Assembly (NCBI GenBank): GCA_963677175.2
Contig: CAXXES010000004.1
Coordinates: 1,612,001 to 1,676,000 of the forward strand
Source: Sunxiuqinia sp963677175
GTDB lineage: Bacteria; Bacteroidota; Bacteroidia; Bacteroidales; Prolixibacteraceae
Direction: 5' to 3'
Length of the DNA stretch: 64,000 bases
Shown here piece after piece: positions 9,474 to 18,594 of the stretch (positions within the stretch are counted from its first letter, which is position 1; each line of letters starts with the position of its first letter). The notes under the pieces were generated by a model. The model saw only the letters and a list, made by a program, of their open reading frames with translations. It was not told the DNA's origin and ran no database searches. The position numbers and the translations under genes were made by a program.

Positions 9474-10583
9474 TTACTTCAACTTTTCAAAAATTTCAAA
9501 CAGCACTTGTTCTTCATTCTCCCAGCACAGGTCGTGTGCGGCCAATGGCAGGTTATTGTACCATTTCTCTCGAAGTTCCCAGTTAAATAGAGCCTCATGG
9601 AATTGTGCCGCCATTTGTTGTGGGTCGTGGCTTTCCAGTATCATTCCAATTTGGTAATCATCTACAATCTTTTTCATTTCGGGTAAGCTGCTCACCAAAA
9701 CCGGCACTTGTTGCTGGATGTAATCGAACAATTTGTTGGGAAGAGCAAAGCGATAGTTCAAGCCCAGATCTTCCTCAACCGATAGTCCCAAATTGGCTTG
9801 GGCGGTGATAAATTTCATTTCTTCCAACGGAATTTTGCCCAGAAAGCTAACCCGGTCAGACAATTTCAGTTCGGCTGTCAATTGTTTCAGCGCAAGGGTA
9901 ATATCGCCATCCCCGGCAATCAACAGGCGGGCGTCGTCGATATACTGCATAGCTTTGATGGCGTATTCCAGGCCCCGCCCGATGTTTAAAGCGCCCTGAT
10001 ACAGAATGATCTTGCGATCGTCGGTGGCCAGATTTTTCTCGTGTGGTACAATGATCAGCTCTTCGCGGTGAGGCAGGTTGCGCACCACCCGGAATGGTGT
10101 GCTGTATTTTTCGCGGTAGCTGGCCGCAATTGATTCGGAAACCGTGTAGGCATATTTCAATTTGGGTAAAATGGCTCGCTCAATGCGTTGCCAAATAGCC
10201 TGTTTCACAGGTCGGCCGAGCAATTCAGGAACTTCGGTGAAAAATTCATGACTATCGTAAACTAAGGGTTTGCCTTTCAGTTTCGAAGCTAAATGATTGG
10301 CGAGCAGACTGTCCAGATCGTTGGACAGAAAAATATCGGCTTTGCGAATCTGCAGAAACAGAAACAAGCGAAAGTTATATTCGGCGTAAAAGAGGGGGCC
10401 CTTTCTGAAAAAAAGCTTCATTCGGTGGGTTTTGTAAGGACGCTGATCCAATTTTTTGCTTTTACGAAGCTTGCGACCAATCAGCAACACTTGGAAAGAC
10501 ATCTTTTGTAAGGTCAGAGCCACTTTATGTACCCGGCTGTCGGTCACCAAATCATTCGTAACAGATACAATAACTTTTTTCAA
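9474..10583 (-). CDS. GT4-type glycosyltransferase
   Basis: A GT-B-fold glycosyltransferase of about 370 residues. The N-terminal half has a family-typical DSRVHKVALTL segment and the C-terminal half has the nucleotide-sugar region (ILYQGALNIGRGLE, RLLIAGDGD, FLGKIPLEEM, then a phosphate-binding Pro-Asn-Lys-Leu-Phe-Asp-Tyr motif). It probably transfers a sugar from a nucleotide donor during surface polysaccharide or glycolipid synthesis. The longest frame starts at 10646, but conserved sequence begins at a TTG codon followed by KKVIVSVTND, so I place the start at 10583. It is divergent from murB and convergent with ftsE. Confidence 0.75.
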   Translation of the reverse strand: MKKVIVSVTNDLVTDSRVHKVALTLQKMSFQVLLIGRKLRKSKKLDQRPYKTHRMKLFFRKGPLFYAEYNFRLFLFLQIRKADIFLSNDLDSLLANHLASKLKGKPLVYDSHEFFTEVPELLGRPVKQAIWQRIERAILPKLKYAYTVSESIAASYREKYSTPFRVVRNLPHREELIIVPHEKNLATDDRKIILYQGALNIGRGLEYAIKAMQYIDDARLLIAGDGDITLALKQLTAELKLSDRVSFLGKIPLEEMKFITAQANLGLSVEEDLGLNYRFALPNKLFDYIQQQVPVLVSSLPEMKKIVDDYQIGMILESHDPQQMAAQFHEALFNWELREKWYNNLPLAAHDLCWENEEQVLFEIFEKLK

Positions 10584-10633
10584 GGTGTTTTTTTGCTTTT
10601 GTACAAAAAAAACGAAATTGAAAGAGCTTCTAT

Positions 10634-10641
10634 TATCTTTG
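10634..10641 (+). promoter_or_regulatory. probable murB -7 promoter element
   Basis: TATCTTTG matches the Bacteroidota -7 consensus 13 bp before the murB ATG, which implies a very short leader. Its place inside the longest frame of the divergent glycosyltransferase supports a later, TTG, start for that gene. Confidence 0.5.
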
Positions 10642-10654
10642 CGCAAAAAATTCT

Positions 10655-11671
10655 ATGATCCGTTTTTTCGAAAATTACTCCCTCAAGAATTACAATACGT
10701 TTGGCGTTGATGCCAAATCCCGCTACTTTTTTGAATTTACTGAATTGGAAGATCTGACTGAATTTCTTCAGGCAAACACTTCGTGGAAAGATGACCCCGT
10801 TTTTTTACTTGGAGGAGGAAGCAACCTGCTTTTTGCGAACGATTTTGGTGGATTGATCATTCATCCGAACGTGCGGGGAGTGCAGGTGGTACACGAAACC
10901 CGCAACCAGGTTTGGCTTGAAGTTGGTGCAGGTGAAGATTGGGACCGCTTTGTAGATTACTGCGTGAGATCGGAGTATTACGGATTGGAAAACTTGTCCC
11001 TGATTCCCGGAACCGTTGGTGCTGCCCCGGTGCAAAACATTGGTGCCTATGGTGTGGAGGTGAAAGATTTTGTCGATACCGTTAATGGCTTCGACCTGGA
11101 AACCATGAGTGCGTATTCCATTCCTGCTCAACAATGCAGCTTCGCTTACCGGAACAGTATTTTCAAAAATGAGTTGAAAAACCGCTTTATTGTGACTTCC
11201 GTTATTTTCCGGCTGGAAAAGTTTCCGGAATTTAAACTCGATTATGGTACATTGAAAGCCGAAGTAGAGGTACGTGGAGAACTGCATCCCATTCATGTGC
11301 GCGAAGCGGTGGTGGCTATTCGCCAATCGAAATTACCCGACCCGGCCGAGCTGGGCAATGCAGGAAGTTTCTTCAAAAACCCAGTTGTTGATCATGAACT
11401 TGCCGGGCGTTTGAAAGTTTATTTTCCTGAAATGCCAAGCTTTCCGGCTGAAGACGGGAAGACCAAGCTGGCCGCGGGTTGGTTGATCGAGCAATGCGGA
11501 TGGAAAGGATTTCGTGAAGGCGACGCGGGAGTGCACAAGCACCAGGCTCTGGTTCTGGTCAACTATGGACAGGCAACCGGACAAGAGTTGTTCCTGCTTT
11601 CAGAAAAGATTAAAGCTTCGGTGGCCGAAAAGTTTGGCGTTGAGCTGGAGCCGGAAGCCAATATCCTTTAG
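10655..11671 (+). CDS. murB: UDP-N-acetylenolpyruvoylglucosamine reductase
   Basis: MurB reduces UDP-GlcNAc-enolpyruvate to UDP-MurNAc with NADPH and FAD in cytoplasmic peptidoglycan synthesis. At 338 residues it is the E. coli-like type I enzyme. FAD-binding features are visible: NTFGVDA near the N-terminus, LGGGSNLLF, and GTVGAAPVQNIGAYGVE. The catalytic Ser lies in GNAGSFFKNP and the substrate-binding loop in AGWLIEQCGWKG. The gene stands alone with its own promoter, away from the dcw cluster. Confidence 0.96.
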   Translation: MIRFFENYSLKNYNTFGVDAKSRYFFEFTELEDLTEFLQANTSWKDDPVFLLGGGSNLLFANDFGGLIIHPNVRGVQVVHETRNQVWLEVGAGEDWDRFVDYCVRSEYYGLENLSLIPGTVGAAPVQNIGAYGVEVKDFVDTVNGFDLETMSAYSIPAQQCSFAYRNSIFKNELKNRFIVTSVIFRLEKFPEFKLDYGTLKAEVEVRGELHPIHVREAVVAIRQSKLPDPAELGNAGSFFKNPVVDHELAGRLKVYFPEMPSFPAEDGKTKLAAGWLIEQCGWKGFREGDAGVHKHQALVLVNYGQATGQELFLLSEKIKASVAEKFGVELEPEANIL

Positions 11672-12091
11672 CGAATATCCTGCCGCTTACGACAAAGGGC
11701 ATCAAATTATGAGGGATCGTGCCGGATTCTGGAATTTGTGATCCATTCTTCAGCGGCGTGGGGTGAGAAGCTAAGCCGAAAGAAAATACCGGAGCAAAAC
11801 AGAAAATTCCGCTGCGAAATGAGAAAAACCAGCGCAAAATGGCATACGACCTGGTTGTGTCCCGTTTTGATCCGGTTGTATGCCTCTTTGATCCGGTTAG
11901 TGACCTCTTTGATTCAGTTGAGTGACCTTTTGTGCCGGTTTTTTGCGGTCTTTCCCGGTTGTGTCGCGTTTTGCAATGGTTTAATTCTGTGTGATTGCGA
12001 AACTGCTTTTCTTTTTCGATCAGCTTCTTTTTTGTTTCCACACATGAATATTGCAACTGCGACTGAATCACTGCGACTGACCACTGGAACT
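11672..12091. other. spacer with short imperfect repeats
   Basis: About 420 bp between murB and the flavodiiron gene. Open frames cross it on both strands (11738-12466 plus, 11610-12095 minus), but neither resembles a known protein and both intrude into real genes, so I treat the region as non-coding. Its main feature is the repeat tract described at 11865-11960. Confidence 0.5.
11865..11960. repeat. imperfect ~21-bp tandem repeats
   Basis: Four to five degenerate units of about 21 bp follow one another. The core looks like TCTTTGATCCGGTTAGTGAC, and successive copies read TTTTGATCCGGTTGTATGCC, then the core, then TCTTTGATTCAGTTGAGTGA, then more degenerate TTTTGTGCCGGTT and TTTCCCGGTTGTGT. 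They lie in the non-coding spacer after murB. No hairpin or protein explains them. Confidence 0.6.
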
Positions 12092-13282
12092 TCACTCTGC
12101 CAGTATTTTATCGGCCATGGCATTTGCCAGCTCAATACACTGCTGATATTTATCCGTTTTCAAGGCACCTTTTTCTTCCACCGGATCATATACCAAATCC
12201 CATTTGATGTTGTCGGCAAACTTCACCAGGTTTTTTACACCTCCCCCATTCCATGCAAAATTTCCAAACACACCCAGGTAATGATCTTTAATACCCATAT
12301 GCTCAATGGTGGTCAGCAAAGTCTGCACGTTCGGGAACATAGCATTGTTGTAGGCACAACTACCGACAATAAAACCTTTGTATTTGAAAATATCGTTGAT
12401 AATGTACGAGGCATGTGTCTTCGAAGAATCGTACACGCGAATGTCTTTAATGCCCCGCTCGCTTAACTGGCGGGCAATGACCTCGGCCATTTTTTGCGTG
12501 TTTCCATACATCGAACCATATACAATGATTACCCCCTTATCGGTATCGTAGGTGCTCCACTTGTTGTAGCGGCTCAACACCCAGTCCAGATCAGTTCGCC
12601 AAATTGGCCCATGAGTCGCGGCAATCATTTGAATGTCGAGCGGTGCCAGCTTTTTGATGGCACGTTGGGTATGCGGACAATATTTCCCTACGATGTTGGT
12701 GAAATAGCGCATGATTTCCACTTCATAAAAATCGAGGTTAATCTCATCATCAAAAACACCACCATCCAGCGTTCCGTAACTTCCGAAGGCGTCGCCCGAA
12801 AACAGAATTTTATGTGTTTCATCGTAAGTAACCATCGTTTCGGGCCAGTGAACCATAGGAATCATCTGAAACTCCAGCTTCACCTTTCCGAGATCAAGGG
12901 TGTCGTTATCGTAAACTTCCAGGGTATTGTCTGGTTTGAAGTAAAAGCTTTCGACAAAGCCGAAGGTCTTTTTGTTTCCAACCAACGTGATGTTTGGATA
13001 TTTGGTTTTAACAGCTTTAATCGCTCCCGAATGGTCGGGCTCCATATGATTGATGACCAAATAATCAACCAGCCGGTCGCCAATAATTTCCTCAATTTGG
13101 TCGAGGTAGTCGTCAATAAATTGGCGTTCCACAGTGTCAACCAAGGCGATTTTTTCATCAACTATCAAATACGAATTATAAGAAACCCCATGCGGAATGG
13201 GCCAGATATTTTCAAACAGATTGGTCCTGCGGTCGTTATAACCCAGGTAGTAAATATTTTCAGCAAGTTTAACCTGATGCAT
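12092..13282 (-). CDS. A-type flavodiiron protein (FprA family)
   Basis: A 396-residue flavodiiron protein that reduces O2 to water and/or NO to N2O in the cytoplasm, protecting anaerobic metabolism. The N-terminal metallo-beta-lactamase-like domain carries the diiron ligands in HMEPDHSG (His79, Glu81, Asp83, with His84). The C-terminal flavodoxin domain begins near residue 250 with the FMN loop GSMYGNTQKMA. There is no rubredoxin domain, so electrons must come from a separate partner. The longest frame starts 35 codons earlier, but the family N-terminus HQVKLAENIYYLG follows the ATG at 13282. Whether O2 or NO is the main substrate cannot be decided from sequence. Confidence 0.92.
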   Translation of the reverse strand: MHQVKLAENIYYLGYNDRRTNLFENIWPIPHGVSYNSYLIVDEKIALVDTVERQFIDDYLDQIEEIIGDRLVDYLVINHMEPDHSGAIKAVKTKYPNITLVGNKKTFGFVESFYFKPDNTLEVYDNDTLDLGKVKLEFQMIPMVHWPETMVTYDETHKILFSGDAFGSYGTLDGGVFDDEINLDFYEVEIMRYFTNIVGKYCPHTQRAIKKLAPLDIQMIAATHGPIWRTDLDWVLSRYNKWSTYDTDKGVIIVYGSMYGNTQKMAEVIARQLSERGIKDIRVYDSSKTHASYIINDIFKYKGFIVGSCAYNNAMFPNVQTLLTTIEHMGIKDHYLGVFGNFAWNGGGVKNLVKFADNIKWDLVYDPVEEKGALKTDKYQQCIELANAMADKILAE

Positions 13283-13412
13283 AGTTTTCGATTTTTTTTG
13301 AATGACTTCTGGGCACGAAAATACGGATTTTAGCTTAGATCGATGCCTGACCGTTTTCAATTCTTTAAAAATTAAGGTAAAACTCACACAGCTTTAAAAC
13401 CGCAGAAAAGTT

Positions 13413-13420
13413 TATTTTTG
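13413..13420 (+). promoter_or_regulatory. probable mltG -7 promoter element
   Basis: TATTTTTG matches TAnnTTTG 20 bp upstream of the mltG ATG, in the divergent region shared with the flavodiiron gene. Confidence 0.45.
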
Positions 13421-13439
13421 TGGCTCAAATTGAAATGAT

Positions 13440-14501
13440 ATGAATTTAAACCCGAATAACCGCTTGTATCTTTTTCCAAGGCTTAATAAATGGCTGATCA
13501 TTATCTTCGCCATCTCCTTTATCATTGCCGGCTTACGCGGTTACCAGCTTTTTCAGTACATCTTTGCCGAAAACATTGATCATCCCGGAAGTATCACCAT
13601 TGACAGGGAAGCCACTTACCAGGATGTGCTGGATTCGCTGAACACGTACGACATTATTGAAAAAGAGAAAGCGTTTCAATGGGTGGCGAAAAAGAAAAAG
13701 TATCCGTCCAATATTAAAGCAGGGAAGTATGTTTTTGAAATGGGAATGAACACCAACCAAATTGTGAACCGGCTGCGGGCAGGCGACCAGGAGCCGGTGA
13801 CAGTTACTTTTAACAACCTGCGGTTTATCGATGAGCTGGCCGGATCGGTTGCCCAAAAAATTGAGCCCGACTCGCTGGAACTGCTTCAGTACCTGAATGA
13901 CAGTTTGGTAATCAGCAAACACGGCTTCGACCAACATTCGTTTCACGCCATGTTCATTCCGAATACCTACGAATTTTACTGGACCACAACCCCGGAGCAA
14001 TTTGTGGAACGCATGGCGTCGGAATATGAGCGTTTTTGGAATGACGATCGGATGGCTAAAGCCGAATCGTTGGGTTTAACACCTGTCGAAGTGTCAACGG
14101 TGGCATCCATTGTTCAGGAAGAAACCATTAAAGCCGATGAAAAAGCCCGGGTGGCAGGTCTTTATCTAAACCGGATCAAACGGGGCATGTTGTTGCAGGC
14201 AGATCCTACGGTTAAATTTGCTTTAGGCGATTTCGGGATCAGACGCGTGCTCAACATACACCTGAAAATTGATTCTCCTTATAACACTTACATTTATGCC
14301 GGATTACCTCCGGGGCCCATCAACTTCCCCGAAATTTCCAGCATTGAAGCCGTTTTGAATGCCGAAGATCACACCTTCCTGTACATGTGTGCCAGCGACG
14401 AATTCAATGGTTACCACAATTTTGCAAAAACCCTGCGCGAACACAACAATAATGCCCGTCGTTATCAGGAAGCGCTGAATGCAAGCAAGATTTGGAAGTA
14501 A
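13440..14501 (+). CDS. mltG: endolytic murein transglycosylase
   Basis: MltG (YceG) cuts nascent glycan strands at the outer face of the inner membrane and sets their length. The 353-residue protein has one N-terminal membrane helix (about residues 18-36), a LysM-like region, and the catalytic domain. The catalytic Glu is in ASIVQEET near residue 227, followed by conserved VAGLYLNRI and LQADPTVKFALG, and the C-terminal SPYNTYIYAGLPPGPI motif. All are hallmarks of the family. It stands alone, with no thymidylate kinase or pabC neighbour as in E. coli. Confidence 0.93.
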   Translation: MNLNPNNRLYLFPRLNKWLIIIFAISFIIAGLRGYQLFQYIFAENIDHPGSITIDREATYQDVLDSLNTYDIIEKEKAFQWVAKKKKYPSNIKAGKYVFEMGMNTNQIVNRLRAGDQEPVTVTFNNLRFIDELAGSVAQKIEPDSLELLQYLNDSLVISKHGFDQHSFHAMFIPNTYEFYWTTTPEQFVERMASEYERFWNDDRMAKAESLGLTPVEVSTVASIVQEETIKADEKARVAGLYLNRIKRGMLLQADPTVKFALGDFGIRRVLNIHLKIDSPYNTYIYAGLPPGPINFPEISSIEAVLNAEDHTFLYMCASDEFNGYHNFAKTLREHNNNARRYQEALNASKIWK

Positions 14502-14593
14502 ATGCGTGTCAAATTTCAGTAGCTTTTTAACGCTATTTAAGACTCTTTCTGTATTCTTGTTATGAATTAAGGAATCTTAACAAAAGCAGGATG

Positions 14594-14601
14594 TAGCTTT
14601 G
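14594..14601 (+). promoter_or_regulatory. -7 promoter element upstream of 14615
   Basis: TAGCTTTG matches TAnnTTTG 13 bp before the start codon of the small secreted protein, again suggesting a short leader. Confidence 0.45.
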
Positions 14602-14614
14602 CGATCAAAAGACG

Positions 14615-15133
14615 ATGAGGCTTCTCCTGCTCTGTTTTCTCCTGCTCGGCATTTTAACTGTCGCTGGTCAGGAAGTCCCCGAAACCATTGTTTTCACCGG
14701 TTATGTTTTTTCTGAAGACTCCGTTCCGGCCGAGAATGCCCATCTGATCAATTACCGCGACATCAAAATTGTAACAACCGACAGCACCGGTCGTTTTACC
14801 ATTTTTGTTGAGGAAGGCGACTCGCTGATGATTAATCATATTTCGCTGCAGGCGCGTGTGATACATGCCAACAAACTAAAACCCGCAGCAAACAAAATCT
14901 ATGTCGCCTACCGCACTTACCAGCTTGATGCTGTGGGATCTCGCGGTTTTGAACGGGATTACCACAATTTTGAGCAAAACATGAAGAAACTTAACCGGGA
15001 GCTTCAAAATCTGGGCTATGGAAAAGTACAAACCGCAAGGGGCAATTACGACAATCCTTACAATCCTCATAAAACAAATCCCGGACTGACTACAACTGTT
15101 GGTGAGCTTATTCACCTGTTTAAAAAGAAGTAG
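14615..15133 (+). CDS. secreted protein with carboxypeptidase-regulatory-like domain
   Basis: A 172-residue exported protein. A signal peptide covers residues 1-18 (cleaved near VAG-QE). Residues about 25-105 resemble the carboxypeptidase D regulatory-like beta-sandwich found at the N-terminus of TonB receptors, with the typical progression FTGYVFSEDSVPAENAHLIN ... TDSTGRFTI. Here it is not followed by a receptor. The C-terminal 60 residues are charged and Asn-rich. The protein probably sits in the periplasm or on the outer membrane. Function unknown. Confidence 0.65.
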   Translation: MRLLLLCFLLLGILTVAGQEVPETIVFTGYVFSEDSVPAENAHLINYRDIKIVTTDSTGRFTIFVEEGDSLMINHISLQARVIHANKLKPAANKIYVAYRTYQLDAVGSRGFERDYHNFEQNMKKLNRELQNLGYGKVQTARGNYDNPYNPHKTNPGLTTTVGELIHLFKKK

Positions 15134-15150
15134 TTAAACGCGGCAATTGT

Positions 15151-15158
15151 TATCTTTG
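15151..15158 (+). promoter_or_regulatory. -7 promoter element upstream of HAD gene
   Basis: TATCTTTG matches the Bacteroidota -7 consensus 47 bp before the HAD hydrolase start. Confidence 0.45.
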
Positions 15159-15205
15159 AAGCTTCAAAAAAAGAAACAGCTTGCAAAGCACAACGAAAAA
15201 GGACT

Positions 15206-15865
15206 ATGACAATAAAAGGAGTAATTTTTGATTTTAACGGAACTTTGTTTTGGGACACACCTTTCCATAATACGGCTTGGAACCGATTCCTGGAAAACCA
15301 CCAGATTGAGCTGAGCGATCAGGAAAAAAACGAAAAAATTCACGGAAAGAATAACCGCGATATTTTCACGAGCCTTTTTAATCGGGCAATTAAGCCCGAA
15401 GAACTCAAGCGGTTTATCGACGAAAAGGAACAATTATACCGTGACATCTGCGTAAGAGAGCAGCAACCGCTGGCCGACGGAGCCATCGAATTGTTCGAAT
15501 TCCTAAAAGAGAATAATATCCGCTACACCATCGCCACCGCTTCGGGACCGGAGAATGTGGGTTTCTTTTTTGAGCAGTTCGATCTTCACCATTGGTTTGA
15601 TTTAGAGCAAGTGGTTTACGATGATGGCTCTATGCGGGGCAAACCCGAGCCCGACTTCTTTCTGAGAGCCATGGAAAGGCTGCAATTGAAACCCGAAGAG
15701 TGCCTGATTTTTGAAGATTCCATTGCTGGAATAAAAGCAGCAGAAAATGCAGGTGCCGGAAAAATCATCATCGTTAATTCAATCCAAACACACTACCGCC
15801 AGTTTGAGCACGAAGTCATTCGCACTTTTCGCAATCCACTCAGAACGTGGTTCGAATCCGCCTAG
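15206..15865 (+). CDS. HAD-superfamily hydrolase (beta-phosphoglucomutase-like)
   Basis: A 219-residue HAD subclass I protein. Motif I is FDFNGTLF (nucleophile Asp9), the helical cap follows, motif II is TATASG, motif III Lys is in GKPEPDFFLRA, and motif IV is FEDSIAGIKAA. The overall pattern matches the phosphoglycolate phosphatase/beta-phosphoglucomutase-like group. The second Asp of motif I (the usual general acid in DxD) is Asn11 here, which could alter the chemistry or limit activity. Substrate unknown. Confidence 0.8.
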   Translation: MTIKGVIFDFNGTLFWDTPFHNTAWNRFLENHQIELSDQEKNEKIHGKNNRDIFTSLFNRAIKPEELKRFIDEKEQLYRDICVREQQPLADGAIELFEFLKENNIRYTIATASGPENVGFFFEQFDLHHWFDLEQVVYDDGSMRGKPEPDFFLRAMERLQLKPEECLIFEDSIAGIKAAENAGAGKIIIVNSIQTHYRQFEHEVIRTFRNPLRTWFESA

Positions 15866-17039
15866 AAGGTTGCCTATCATTGTAAGCATTCAAAGCAGTT
15901 GATGTTTTAATGCAGATTTGGTATTATATGATAAAATGGGCGGTTTTCAGTTTGTTTGTAGCGGTGGGCTGAAAAGCTTGGCCACATCTTTCCAGTCAAC
16001 CAGTTTGAAATTTTGGGGCATTGCTTTTCCTCCATCATCATTGTAACCATCCTGCACAACAAGCAAGCCATGTTTGAACTGATCGTTTAAGGCATGGCTG
16101 TAAATTTCTATTCCATCGGTTTCCTCGGCACCGTCAATTTCACCATCAGTAATACGGAAGCTTCTTAAATAGTTGTGAGGTGCTTTTCGGTCAAATACGG
16201 CGTAGGAGTAGTTTCCCTGGCTTGATGCAAGCAAGTAACCATTTCCGTCAGGTAAATAATAAATGGCCAGTCCTTCAATATCGTAACGGATATTTTCATT
16301 GGTTTCTTCGGTGCTTTTGGGCAGTTGGGTCCCTTGTATATCTCCATCCGGCTCGGCGTCAAATTTCCAAATACCGTTCACCTCTTCGCCAATAAAAACC
16401 ACCTGGTTTTCATCGTCGGCAAACATTCCCTCGACTTGCGTACTGAGCTCAAATTGGCGTACGAGCCTGGCATCAATTTTACCATTGGTCGGCATCAGTT
16501 CCCATTGTTCCACTTCGCTAGCTTTGCTGTTTATAAAAGCAAAGAACTTACCGGTTTCAGGACTTTTAAAGAGGCAGAAACCATAAATTTCATCTTCCAT
16601 CTCCGAAATAAGCTCGTGGGCAGCAAGATCATTTAATGAGCCATCTTTGTTTATTTTATACACCGATATATTTTGATGGCTTCTGTTGCTGGCGCAAACC
16701 AGGTCGATGGTGTCACTCCCGAGAACGAACCCATATCGAAGGTCCACATTGTTCATCAAGCCATCTTCATGATAAAATAACTGCTCGCCCTGCAGGTTGT
16801 AAACGACAAGTCCTCCCTTTTTGTCCGTACCGATAATCCGGCTTTGTTCCGGATTACTTGAATTAAGCCAGATGGCAGGATCATCGGCTGCATCTTCCTT
16901 GTTTGTTTGGGGCACCGGAGTTGTTTCGGCTAAGGCAGTTGTTGTTCGTTGAATCTTTTCTGCCGCCTTTTTTGAACCCTCATTCTTGCTGTCGCAAGCT
17001 ACATGTCCGATGATTGTGAATATTAAAAAAGGAATGTAA

Positions 17040-18561
17040 TTCTACTTTAACAGATTAGAAAAAAGGCTTTAAGGTGTTGATTTTCTTTGATTTAAATTTG
17101 GTTGAGTAATTGTTTTTTAGTATTTTAGAGGTGTCATCGAAGAACAAATCTATCGTTCCGAGCTATGTTTAACACCTCGTAAAAAAAGTAATACATATGG
17201 AAAAACACTGGCCTGGTTGTCCCGGAGGCTGAGTGAACACCTTGTCCCGTATGAGTCTATATTTTGTAACCGGACAAAGAAATTTTTTGATAAAGCAGAA
17301 CATTACACGAAAGGAATTGTGCAAAGTCAATTACGCAACATTGAACGTATTAGTGAAGACCTGAATGTCCACTACCATCAGATGCAACACTTTATTACCG
17401 AGTCAAAATGGGATGAGCGCGAGGTTATTGATCAGGTTTCCAGAGAGGTAAGCTCGGTATTGCCCAAGCGGAAGTTAACCGGGTTAATAATTGACGAAAG
17501 CGGCTGGGTGAAGAAAGGCGATAAAAGTGTTGGTGTTGGATGGCAGTACTGTGGCAATGTGGGCAAAATATCCAATTCGCAGGTTGCCGTGTTTGCCTGC
17601 CTGAGCAACGGTGATTTTGCTTCAATGGTCGATGCCCGGTTATACCTGCCACAAGATTGGTGCGAGGATCCGGAGCGTTGCGAGGAAGCCGGCATCCCCG
17701 AAGGGAACAGGGCGTTCAAGACCAAACTGGAATTGGCCGAAGAAATTATCCGTCAACAAGTTCAAAACGGGGTTTCGTTCGATTTTATCGGCGGCGATGG
17801 CTATTACGGCAACGATGCCAACCTGGCCCGGTCAATCGACCAAATGGGCTATGTTTATATGCTGGATATCCACAGCGACCAAAAAATATTCATCGACCAG
17901 CCAGAGCTGTTCCTTCCCGAACGTAAATCAAACAGAGGGCCCGCCCCAAAAAGGCTCAAAGCATCAACACCGGACATGACTGTAACCAAGTACATGGAAA
18001 ATCTTCAGCCCGGTGATTGGGAAAAGATCAAGGTCCGCAATACAACCAAAGGGAAACTGACTGGGGAGTATCACTTTGCAAGGGTATTCATTTGGAACAA
18101 AAACATCAACGAAATAGAGCCGCGGATGCTGGTCATTCGAAAAACAAAATCAGCAAAGAACACGATTGAAATAAAATATTCGTTCACCAATGCCAATCTG
18201 GAACAATACACACACCAAGCCTTGGCGTACATGCAGGCTCAGCGGTTCTTTGTTGAACACTGCATCAAAGAATCCAAGCAAATACTGGGAATCGACCAGT
18301 TTCAGACCCGCAAGTGGCTGGCGTGGCAACATCAGGTTGCTTTGAACTTTATGGTTTCTTCGTTTATACTCAAGGAAAAACTACGAAACTTCGAGGAACT
18401 TCCGCTGCTTTCGGCCAACGACATCAAGAAATGGTTCGTCTTCAAGCTCTATAAAGAAATGACCGAAGAACAGTTTTTTGACCAAATGCACCAACGTCAC
18501 AAAATAAGGCAGTGGGACATAAACAGCTCATATCAAAGATTTTAAATGTGTTAAAGTAGAA
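17040..18561 (+). mobile_element. IS701-family insertion sequence
   Basis: A complete element of 1522 bp. Its ends are perfect 13-bp inverted repeats, TTCTACTTTAACA at 17040-17052 and TGTTAAAGTAGAA at 18549-18561. It is flanked by a 4-bp direct duplication GTAA (17036-17039 and 18562-18565), the size expected for IS701-family transposition. It carries one transposase gene and interrupts the signal peptide of the phytase. Confidence 0.9.
17217..18545 (+). CDS. IS701-family transposase (DDE)
   Basis: A DDE transposase of about 442 residues. The N-terminus HLVPYESIFCNRTKKFFDKA and the first catalytic Asp region GLIIDESGWVKKGDKSVGV are typical, followed by GVGWQYCGNVGKISNSQVAV and a second acidic region FDFIGGDGYYGND. 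The first clear start is TTG at 17217. No ATG lies in this frame upstream within the element, so a non-ATG start or a slightly longer N-terminus is likely. The gene looks intact. Confidence 0.88.
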   Translation: MSRRLSEHLVPYESIFCNRTKKFFDKAEHYTKGIVQSQLRNIERISEDLNVHYHQMQHFITESKWDEREVIDQVSREVSSVLPKRKLTGLIIDESGWVKKGDKSVGVGWQYCGNVGKISNSQVAVFACLSNGDFASMVDARLYLPQDWCEDPERCEEAGIPEGNRAFKTKLELAEEIIRQQVQNGVSFDFIGGDGYYGNDANLARSIDQMGYVYMLDIHSDQKIFIDQPELFLPERKSNRGPAPKRLKASTPDMTVTKYMENLQPGDWEKIKVRNTTKGKLTGEYHFARVFIWNKNINEIEPRMLVIRKTKSAKNTIEIKYSFTNANLEQYTHQALAYMQAQRFFVEHCIKESKQILGIDQFQTRKWLAWQHQVALNFMVSSFILKEKLRNFEELPLLSANDIKKWFVFKLYKEMTEEQFFDQMHQRHKIRQWDINSSYQRF

Positions 18562-18594
18562 GTAAATCGGCTGTATCTTCATTGTTCTTTAAGT

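Larger units (their letters stand above)
15947..18582 (-). pseudogene. beta-propeller phytase lipoprotein, split by an IS element
   Basis: Beta-propeller phytases release phosphate from phytate using Ca2+. The intact 3' part (15947-16915) shows the family start KEDAADDPAIW, then propeller blades and YDIEGLAIYY, DGIEIYSHAL and LLVVQDGYNDD. Upstream of 16915 the same frame runs on into a lipoprotein signal sequence with Cys (GHVAC) but has no start codon, because an IS701-family element occupies 17040-18561. Joining the flanks and counting the GTAA duplication once gives exactly 141 nt (47 codons) from an ATG at 18582, beginning MKIQPIYIPFLIF with lipobox Cys21, for an intact 369-residue lipoprotein. 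The restored start is 12 bp after the TonB receptor gene, so both were one operon. The remaining frame could start at a GTG at 16915 but would lack the export signal. Confidence 0.88.

Noticed and set aside
11738..12466. 242-codon plus-strand ORF after murB
   Set aside because: It runs into the flavodiiron gene on the opposite strand, has no signal or domain, and its composition looks like a shadow of the repeat tract.
12494..13333. 279-codon plus-strand ORF
   Set aside because: It is entirely antisense to the flavodiiron protein and has no recognisable domain.
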